21,065 nt of DNA from Oscillospiraceae bacterium UBA3851 (GTDB lineage Bacteria; Bacillota; Clostridia; Oscillospirales; Oscillospiraceae). Shown one piece after another: positions 5,971 through 11,175 of the stretch (position 1 is its first letter; each line of letters opens with the position of its first letter). The stretch spans positions 1 through 21,065 of the forward strand of contig DGHJ01000009.1 of NCBI GenBank assembly GCA_002392625.1, in the 5' to 3' direction. The notes beneath the pieces are model-generated. The model did no database searches and was not told the DNA's origin. It saw only the letters and a program-made list of their open reading frames with translations. Made by a program: the position numbers and the translations under genes.

Positions 5971-6825
5971 ATGCCGCAGATTGGAGAAAAACCGAAAATG
6001 AAGATCCGCTGGGGCGTTCTGACAGCCGCAGTGCTGCTGCTCCTGGCCGTGCCGGTGGCGGCGGCCGTGTGGAGCCAGCTGGGCAGGCAGCCATCACAGC
6101 CCCGGAACACGGTGTCGGTCAACGACGGGGTGCGCACCGTGGAGCTGGTGCCCCAGGACGGCGTGCCGGTGAGCACGCTGGCGGCGGAGGCCTTCTCCGA
6201 CCGGGACGGAGTGATCTCCTGCAGCGGCGCGCGGCAGGGGATCGACGTGTCCGAGCACCAGGGGGAGATCGACTGGCAGCAGGTGGCCGGCAGCGGCGTG
6301 ACCTTCGCGTTCGTGCGCCTGGGCTACCGGGGCGCCACCGAGGGGCAGCTTTATATGGATCAGCGGTTTGCGGAAAATCTGTCCGGCGCCCGCGAGGCGG
6401 GGCTGGACGTGGGCGTCTACTTCTTCTCCCAGGCGCTGGACGCGCGGGAGGCGGCGGAGGAGGCTGACTTCGCGCTCCACGCCCTGGAGGGCCAGGTGCT
6501 GGACCTGCCGGTGATGTTCGACTGGGAGCCGGTGGCAAAGACGGGCAGCCGCACCGAGGGCAGGGAGGCCCAGGGACTTACCGACTGCGCTGAGGCCTTC
6601 TGCCTGCGCATGACGGCGGCGGGCTATGACGCAGGCGTCTATTTCAACCGCCAGCAGGGGTATTACAGCTACGAGCTGGCCCGGTTGAAGGATCATGCGT
6701 TTTGGGTGTCCGACCCCAATGACCGTCCGGATTTTTACTACGCCTTCCGCTTCTGGCAATACAGCTTTACCGGCACTGTGCCGGGGATCGACACGGTGGT
6801 GGACCGGGATCTGGCGTTTGATTAA
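5971..6825 (+). CDS. Membrane-anchored GH25 muramidase (lysozyme-like)
   Basis: A 284-residue glycoside hydrolase family 25 protein, expected to cut the N-acetylmuramyl-beta-1,4-N-acetylglucosamine bond of peptidoglycan outside the cell. A single hydrophobic helix (about 14-34) with positive residues before it serves as anchor or signal; no lipobox or clear cleavage site is visible. After a linker the catalytic barrel starts at GIDVSEHQGEIDW (D92). The catalytic pair is in VMFDWEPV (D184, E186), and the conserved FWQYS (261-265) and closing DTVVDRD are present. There is no cell-wall-binding repeat. The ATG at 5971 has GGAGAAGAG just upstream; a second ATG at 5998 (MKIRWG) with GGAG eleven bases away is an alternative that would remove nine residues. 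It is probably co-transcribed with the permease 15 bases downstream. Confidence 0.92.
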   Translation: MPQIGEKPKMKIRWGVLTAAVLLLLAVPVAAAVWSQLGRQPSQPRNTVSVNDGVRTVELVPQDGVPVSTLAAEAFSDRDGVISCSGARQGIDVSEHQGEIDWQQVAGSGVTFAFVRLGYRGATEGQLYMDQRFAENLSGAREAGLDVGVYFFSQALDAREAAEEADFALHALEGQVLDLPVMFDWEPVAKTGSRTEGREAQGLTDCAEAFCLRMTAAGYDAGVYFNRQQGYYSYELARLKDHAFWVSDPNDRPDFYYAFRFWQYSFTGTVPGIDTVVDRDLAFD

Positions 6826-6840
6826 AGGGGGATGCACGAA

Positions 6841-7614
6841 ATGCTGTTCCCAATGGAATTGTCCGCCCGGATGGTGATCGTGGTGGTCATCGGCGTCTTC
6901 CTCGCCTCCCTTGTGGACGGGATCGCCGGCGGCGGCGGGATCATCTCCGTACCTACCTACTTTCTGGCGGGGCTGCCCGCCCACCTTGCACTGGGCACCA
7001 ACAAGCTATCCTCGTGCATCGGTACCGCCGTGTCCACCGTGCGGTTCGCCCGAAGCGGGTATGTGGACTGGCGGCTGGGGGTGCCCTCTGTGGCACTTGC
7101 CCTGGCGGGAGCCCATCTGGGCACCCGGCTGCAGCTGGCGCTGGATGAACGTTACCTCAAGTGGCTGCTGCTGATCGTGCTGCCCATCGTGGCCTTTGTG
7201 GTGCTGCGTCAGCGGACCTTCCCGGAGCAACGAGGGAATATGGTGCCGGGGAAACGGACCGCCATCGTGCTGGGGGCATCCCTGGTGGTAGGCGCCTATG
7301 ACGGGTTTTACGGACCCGGTACGGGCACGTTTCTCCTTCTGATTTTCTGCCATCTGGGCAAGCTGGATCTGCGCACGGCCTCCGGCAACGTGAAGCTGGT
7401 GAATCTGGCCAGCAATGTGGGTGCGCTGGCCACCTCACTGATAAACGGCAAAGTATTCGTCGTCCTGGGCCTGATCGGCGCAGTGGCCTCCGTGGCCGGC
7501 CACTACATCGGCTCCGGACTTGCCATCAGAGACGGGTCGAAGATCGTCAAGCCGGTGGTGCTGACGGTACTGGCGCTTCTGGCGGCAAAGGTGCTGTGGG
7601 AGTTGGTCCGGTAG
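6841..7614 (+). CDS. TauE/SafE (TSUP) family membrane permease
   Basis: A 257-residue integral membrane protein of the TSUP family, whose characterised members export sulfite, sulfoacetate or other sulfur-containing or organic anions. Both internal-repeat signatures are visible: DGIAGGGGIISVPTYF near the N-terminus with LGTNKLSS, and GAYDGFYGPGTGTFLL in the second half with ASGNVKLVNLASN. About seven or eight hydrophobic segments can be counted. I start at the ATG at 6841 because GGGGG lies nine bases upstream; the ATG at 6832 directly abuts that box and is less likely. The gene follows the muramidase by 15 bases in the same operon. The substrate cannot be read from the sequence, and the pairing with a muramidase does not indicate one. 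Confidence 0.92.
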   Translation: MLFPMELSARMVIVVVIGVFLASLVDGIAGGGGIISVPTYFLAGLPAHLALGTNKLSSCIGTAVSTVRFARSGYVDWRLGVPSVALALAGAHLGTRLQLALDERYLKWLLLIVLPIVAFVVLRQRTFPEQRGNMVPGKRTAIVLGASLVVGAYDGFYGPGTGTFLLLIFCHLGKLDLRTASGNVKLVNLASNVGALATSLINGKVFVVLGLIGAVASVAGHYIGSGLAIRDGSKIVKPVVLTVLALLAAKVLWELVR

Positions 7615-7631
7615 ATCAAGTGAACATAGAA

Positions 7632-7857
7632 AGGGCCGTCCGGTTGGGACGGCCCTCAGACTGTCAAAAAAGTCCGTAAAGCGTTGGTTCTCGGAAAGGA
7701 AGATAGTCTGAAAGAAACCCATCAGGGGTGTCTTTCAGCTATTAAATCACCGTTTTCCGAACTTATTTGAAAGTTCGGAAAACGCCTCAGCTTGTCAAAA
7801 AAGCGGCATAGCCGCTTTTTTGACAAGCTGAGGGCCGTCCGGTTGGGACGGCCCTCA
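7632..7857. repeat. Hairpin cluster in the convergent intergenic region
   Basis: The 256-base gap between the permease and the nitroreductase holds no gene but is almost filled with stem-loops. A 27-base palindromic sequence occurs identically at 7632-7658 and 7831-7857 (arms AGGGCCGTCC/GGACGGCCCT). Between the copies are an imperfect hairpin 7708-7738 (CTGAAAGA/TCTTTCAG), a perfect 14-bp stem at 7751-7784 (loop ATTTGA) and a perfect 23-bp stem at 7785-7833 (loop ATA). The sequence after the first palindrome (about 7655-7682) resembles the left arm of the 23-bp stem, suggesting duplication or degeneration of one module. Confidence 0.8.
7785..7833. terminator. Bidirectional intrinsic terminator (23-bp perfect stem)
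   Basis: The arms 7785-7807 and 7811-7833 are perfectly complementary around an ATA loop. The core reads A6-GCGGC-ATA-GCCGC-T6, so a GC stem followed by six T residues is present on both strands. It can end transcripts from the permease operon (plus) and from the nitroreductase gene (minus). Confidence 0.82.
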
Positions 7858-7870
7858 TGTTGTACTCTGC

Positions 7871-8539
7871 TTATTCCCAGGTGAAATTGTCCTTTCCTGC
7901 GCCCTGCTCGAAGTGGTACTTGACGATACCCAGGTCCAGGCGGGTGTACATGCCCCGCTGGGCCGCGGCGTGTACGGTGTTTTCCCCGGTCAGCTCCAGC
8001 AGGAACTTCTGCTGATTCATGGCAGTGGGGGCAAGCATGGCGGCCTCGGCGCCGGCGCGGAACCAGCCGGGCATGGGGGCCGGGCAGCGCACCAGCTGGA
8101 GCATGGGCTTACCGGTGTGGGGCGCACCCTGCGTGACGCCGTAGCCCAGGGCGATGACCAGCACCAGCTTCTCCCCTTCGTCCAGGGTGAAGCGGGCCTT
8201 CCGCTTGGAGAAGGTCAGGGCCACCCAGCAGGAGTTCAGCCCCAGGGCCTGCGCCAGCAGCACCACTCGCTCCCCGTAATACCCGGCCCGCTCCTGCAGG
8301 TCCGGAGTCTTTTTGCCCACGACGGCAATGTAGTTCTGCACGCCGGAGAACTTGCCGTAATGGGCCATGGCGCCGCTGAAGGCGGCCGGCTCGTCGCAGA
8401 CGAGCTGCAGGTGGAGGTTCCCCTCCCGGTTGCACGCGTCGATCTCCCGCTGCAGCGTCTCCCGCACGGCAGTGGGGATAGGTCGGTCCGCGTACCGGCG
8501 GACGCTGTGGCGCCGCTGCATGGCTTCCAGAATGTTCAT
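7871..8539 (-). CDS. Nitroreductase-family flavoprotein
   Basis: A 222-residue FMN-dependent oxidoreductase of the nitroreductase fold. The N-terminus has the family signature MQRRHSVRRYADRPI, and residues such as NYIAVVGKK, GYYGERVVLLAQALGLNSCWVAL and LVIALGYGVTQGAPH match the branch sometimes listed as 'putative TM nitroreductase' (TM1586-like). Such proteins reduce nitro, quinone or flavin substrates with NAD(P)H; the physiological substrate is unknown. The frame extends upstream, but the ATG at 8539 has AAAGGAGG seven bases away and gives the family N-terminus. It is monocistronic, transcribed away from the response regulator, and ends at the bidirectional terminator cluster. An inverted repeat (8555-8561/8577-8583) surrounds its probable -10, suggesting repressor control. 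Confidence 0.9.
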   Translation of the reverse strand: MNILEAMQRRHSVRRYADRPIPTAVRETLQREIDACNREGNLHLQLVCDEPAAFSGAMAHYGKFSGVQNYIAVVGKKTPDLQERAGYYGERVVLLAQALGLNSCWVALTFSKRKARFTLDEGEKLVLVIALGYGVTQGAPHTGKPMLQLVRCPAPMPGWFRAGAEAAMLAPTAMNQQKFLLELTGENTVHAAAQRGMYTRLDLGIVKYHFEQGAGKDNFTWE

Positions 8540-8554
8540 GGTGCCGCCTCCTTT

Positions 8555-8583
8555 CTGATGTTGACTGCATTTTATCACATCAG
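8555..8583 (-). promoter_or_regulatory. Operator-like inverted repeat over the nitroreductase promoter
   Basis: CTGATGT (8555-8561) and ACATCAG (8577-8583) form perfect inverted 7-mers 15 bases apart. On the minus strand a -10 TAAAAT (8569-8574) lies between them, with a weak -35 TCCACT (8592-8597) 17 bases upstream. The geometry fits a dimeric repressor site covering the -10 and start point. Confidence 0.5.
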
Positions 8584-8623
8584 CGCAGGAAAGTGGATGA
8601 ATAATTTGTAAATTGCGGACCCG

Positions 8624-8652
8624 TTGCGCGGCGGGGCGGTTTGTGGTATGCT
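8624..8652 (+). promoter_or_regulatory. Probable promoter of the response regulator-kinase pair
   Basis: A -35 TTGCGC (8624-8629), a 17-base spacer and a -10 TATGCT (8647-8652) precede the GTG start by about 28 bases. Both boxes are imperfect, which suits a weak constitutive promoter. No copy of the CTGTCAC box seen at 10417-10434 is present here. Confidence 0.5.
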
Positions 8653-8679
8653 GAGGAAAAAACAGGAGGTGACGGGGCT

Positions 8680-9342
8680 GTGGCACGGATCTTGCTGGTG
8701 GAGGATGATAAGGCCATTGTGACGAGCCTGCGGGAGTATCTGGCGGGCGAGGGCTTCGCCGTGGAAACGGCCGACGGCCAGCGCCGGGCGGAGGCGCTGC
8801 TGGCGGAGCAGAGCTTTGAGGTGCTGCTGGTGGATATGTCCCTCCGTGACGGGGACGGCTTCGGCGTCTGCGTCGCCGCCCAAAAGCGGGGCCTGCCGGT
8901 GATCTTCCTCACTGCCAACAGTGAGGAGAACAGCGTGGTGACTGGCCTGGACATGGGCGCCGCCGACTATATCATCAAGCCCTTCCGGCCTCGTGAGCTG
9001 GTGTCCCGTATCCGGGGCGTTCTGCGCCGCAGCGGCCGGGACACGGTGGTGCGTTTGGGCAGCGTGGCGGTGGACACGGAAAAGGGCGTGGTGACAAAGG
9101 ATGGCAGGGAGATCCCCTTGTCAGCGCTGGAGTACCGGCTGCTGCAGGTGTTCGTCAACAACCGGGGACGCCTGCTGCGGCGCGACCGGCTGCTGGAGGA
9201 GATCTGGGACGCGGCGGGGGACTTCGTCAACGACAACACCTTAACGGTTTACATAAAGCGACTGCGGGAGAAGATCGAGGACGACCCCCAGAACCCCAAC
9301 CTCATCAAGACGGTGCGGGGCCTGGGCTATCGGGTGGACTGA
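8680..9342 (+). CDS. OmpR/PhoB-family response regulator
   Basis: A 220-residue two-component response regulator. The receiver domain (about 1-115) has the acidic pair D9/D10, phospho-acceptor D52 (VLLVDMSLRDGDG), T78 and K100 (YIIKPFRP). The C-terminal winged helix (about 125-220) shows the PhoB-type recognition helix region NDNTLTVYIKRLREKI and ends in TVRGLGYRVD. The frame extends back to a TTG at 8641, but the GTG at 8680 has AGGAGGTG eight bases upstream and gives the usual start ARILLVEDD. The kinase gene begins one base after the stop, so the pair is co-translated. Its likely target is the ABC transporter promoter at 10417-10450. Confidence 0.95.
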   Translation: MARILLVEDDKAIVTSLREYLAGEGFAVETADGQRRAEALLAEQSFEVLLVDMSLRDGDGFGVCVAAQKRGLPVIFLTANSEENSVVTGLDMGAADYIIKPFRPRELVSRIRGVLRRSGRDTVVRLGSVAVDTEKGVVTKDGREIPLSALEYRLLQVFVNNRGRLLRRDRLLEEIWDAAGDFVNDNTLTVYIKRLREKIEDDPQNPNLIKTVRGLGYRVD

Positions 9343-9343
9343 C

Positions 9344-10351
9344 ATGAGAGAGTGGAGAAACCCGGACTATCGCCGGGAGTGGATCATGTACGGCACGGTG
9401 ACGGCGGCGCTGGCCGCAGCGGGGTGGGTGATCGTCTCGCCCCTGTGCGGCGTGCTGGTGCTGCTGTGCGGTGGTTTGCTGGGCGGCGTCCACGCCGTCT
9501 TTACCCGCCGCCGCTACCGGGAGATCGCGGCGCTGAGCCGCCAGGTGGACCACATCCTCCACGGGCAGAACAGTCTGGTCATCGATCAGAACGACGAGGG
9601 GGAGCTGTCCATTCTCCGCAGCGAGGTGCAGAAGATGACGCTGCGTCTCAAGGAGAACGCGGACGCGCTGCGATCAGACAAGCAGTATCTGAAGCGCGCC
9701 ATGGAGGACATCTTCCACCAGCTTCGCACGCCGCTGACGGCCATGAATCTGGAGGTAACCATGCTGGGGTCCGGGGACCTGCCCTACCGGCGACGCGTGG
9801 AGCTGACGCGGGAGCTGAAGCGGCAGCTGGGCCACGTGGATTGGCTGGTGGAGACGCTTCTGAAGATGTCCCAGCTGGACGCGGGCACCGTAGCGCTGCG
9901 GCATGACCGGATCGGCGTCCGGGAGCTGGTGGAAAGGGCCTCGGCGCCCCTGGCCATCCCTATGGAGCTGCGGGGCCAGGAGCTGCGCGTTGATGTGAAG
10001 GATGAATCCTTTACGGGCGATCTCCCGTGGATGGCGGAGGCCCTGGGCAACATCCTGAAGAACTGCATGGAGCACACCCCGGAGGGCGGCGCCGTGACGG
10101 TGAAAGCGGAGGAGACGCCCATCTTCACCCAGATCACGGTGCAAGACACCGGGCCCGGCTTCGACCCTGCGGACATTCCCTGTCTCTTTGAGCGGTTCTA
10201 CCGGGGCGCCACGGCGGGGAACGCCAGCATCGGCATCGGCCTGGCCATGAGCCGCATGGTGATCGCCGCCCAGAACGGAACGATCACGGCGGACAATCCC
10301 GCCGATGGCGGCGCAAGATTCACGATCCGGTTTTATAAGAGTGTGGTTTGA
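9344..10351 (+). CDS. Sensor histidine kinase with intramembrane-type sensor
   Basis: A 335-residue membrane histidine kinase paired with the upstream regulator. Two closely spaced transmembrane helices (about 14-33 and 36-53) leave an external loop of only a few residues, so there is no extracellular sensor domain; this is the intramembrane-sensing (BceS-like) architecture. The DHp domain carries the phospho-acceptor H125 in DIFHQLRTPLTAM. The ATPase domain has the N box around NILKNCMEH (236-244), G1 DTGPG (268-272), the F box LFERF (281-285) and a GIGLAM G2 box. Known kinases of this shape usually take their signal from a partner ABC transporter, and one is encoded directly downstream. A terminator follows the stop codon immediately. 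Confidence 0.95.
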   Translation: MREWRNPDYRREWIMYGTVTAALAAAGWVIVSPLCGVLVLLCGGLLGGVHAVFTRRRYREIAALSRQVDHILHGQNSLVIDQNDEGELSILRSEVQKMTLRLKENADALRSDKQYLKRAMEDIFHQLRTPLTAMNLEVTMLGSGDLPYRRRVELTRELKRQLGHVDWLVETLLKMSQLDAGTVALRHDRIGVRELVERASAPLAIPMELRGQELRVDVKDESFTGDLPWMAEALGNILKNCMEHTPEGGAVTVKAEETPIFTQITVQDTGPGFDPADIPCLFERFYRGATAGNASIGIGLAMSRMVIAAQNGTITADNPADGGARFTIRFYKSVV

Positions 10352-10354
10352 CAG

Positions 10355-10401
10355 AAAATGCTGTGGAATGACAGGGGTGTTTGCATTCCACAGCATTTTT
10401 T
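10355..10401 (+). terminator. Intrinsic terminator after the kinase gene
   Basis: A perfect 16-bp stem (10355-10370 with 10384-10399) around a 13-base loop ends in a run of T residues to 10401. It starts three bases after the kinase stop codon and separates the two-component genes from the ABC genes, so the latter need their own promoter. Confidence 0.93.
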
Positions 10402-10416
10402 GCTCTTTTTTCAAAA

Positions 10417-10450
10417 CTGTCACCGAGCTGTCACTTTGGGGTGCTATACT
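10417..10450 (+). promoter_or_regulatory. Response-regulator box and promoter of the ABC transporter
   Basis: Two identical 7-mers CTGTCAC occur at 10417-10423 and 10428-10434, exactly 11 bases apart, followed ten bases later by a -10 TATACT (10445-10450). There is no recognisable -35 box; the repeats occupy its place. This is the layout of promoters activated by PhoB-type regulators, whose known Pho box is CTGTCAT-N4-CTGTCAT. The site lies after a terminator and before the ABC ATPase start at 10483, so the adjacent OmpR/PhoB-family regulator is the obvious candidate activator. Confidence 0.72.
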
Positions 10451-10482
10451 GGCAGCAGAACAACCGGAAAGGGGAATGTCCT

Positions 10483-11175
10483 ATGGAAATATTGAAGATC
10501 GAGAACCTTACCAAGGTCTACGGCGAGGGGGAAAACCAGGTGCGTGCCCTGGACGGCGTGTCCTTCTCCGTGGAGAAGGGGGAGTTCCTGGCCATCATCG
10601 GCCCCTCCGGCTCCGGCAAGTCCACTCTGCTGCACATCCTGGGCGGCGTGGACCGCCCCACCGCCGGCAAGGTATGGATGGACGGGCAGGACGTATACGC
10701 CCAGAACGAGGAGCAGCTGGCCATTTTCCGCCGCCGCCAGGTGGGACTCATCTACCAGTTTTACAACCTGATCCCGGTGCTGGACGTGGTGGAGAACATG
10801 ACGCTGCCGGTGCTGATGGACGGACGGCAGGTGAACGAGGAGCGGCTTCATGAGCTGCTGGAGACCCTGGGCCTCACGGACCGGCAGAAGAACCTGCCCA
10901 ACCAGCTCTCCGGCGGACAGCAGCAGCGGGTGTCCATCGGCCGGGCGCTGATGAACGCCCCCGCCGTGGTGCTGGCCGACGAGCCTACCGGCAACCTGGA
11001 CAGCAAGAACAGCCAGGAGATCGTGGAGCTGCTGAAGCAGTCCAACCGCAAGTACGGCCAGACGCTGATCGTCATTACCCACGACGAGGGCATCGCCCTC
11101 CAGGCAGACCGGGTCATCGCCATCGAGGACGGCCGCATCGTGCGGGACGAGCGGATCCGGGGGGCGAGGGCATGA
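10483..11175 (+). CDS. ABC transporter ATP-binding protein (MacB/LolD/BceA-like)
   Basis: A 230-residue ABC ATPase with all nucleotide-binding motifs: Walker A GPSGSGKST (40-48), Q-loop Q92 (LIYQFYNLIP), signature LSGGQQQR (142-149), Walker B VVLADE (162-167) with PTGNLDS, and the switch histidine H200 (VITHDEGIA). The QFYNLIP segment and length put it with the ATPases that serve FtsX-type permeases (LolD, MacB, BceA), which drive extraction or defence processes at the membrane rather than classic transport. The ATG at 10483 has AAAGGGG upstream and gives the family N-terminus; the open frame extends further upstream through the terminator and promoter, which rules that extension out. It overlaps the permease gene by the four bases ATGA. 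Confidence 0.96.
   Translation: MEILKIENLTKVYGEGENQVRALDGVSFSVEKGEFLAIIGPSGSGKSTLLHILGGVDRPTAGKVWMDGQDVYAQNEEQLAIFRRRQVGLIYQFYNLIPVLDVVENMTLPVLMDGRQVNEERLHELLETLGLTDRQKNLPNQLSGGQQQRVSIGRALMNAPAVVLADEPTGNLDSKNSQEIVELLKQSNRKYGQTLIVITHDEGIALQADRVIAIEDGRIVRDERIRGARA

Noticed and set aside
7632..7658. First GGGCCGTCC hairpin as the terminator of the TauE/SafE gene
   Set aside because: It is a stable stem but no T-tract follows on the plus strand; the stem at 7785-7833 fits better.
7632..7857. CRISPR-like direct repeats
   Set aside because: There are only two copies of the 27-base palindrome, 172 bases apart, with other hairpins between them and no cas genes.
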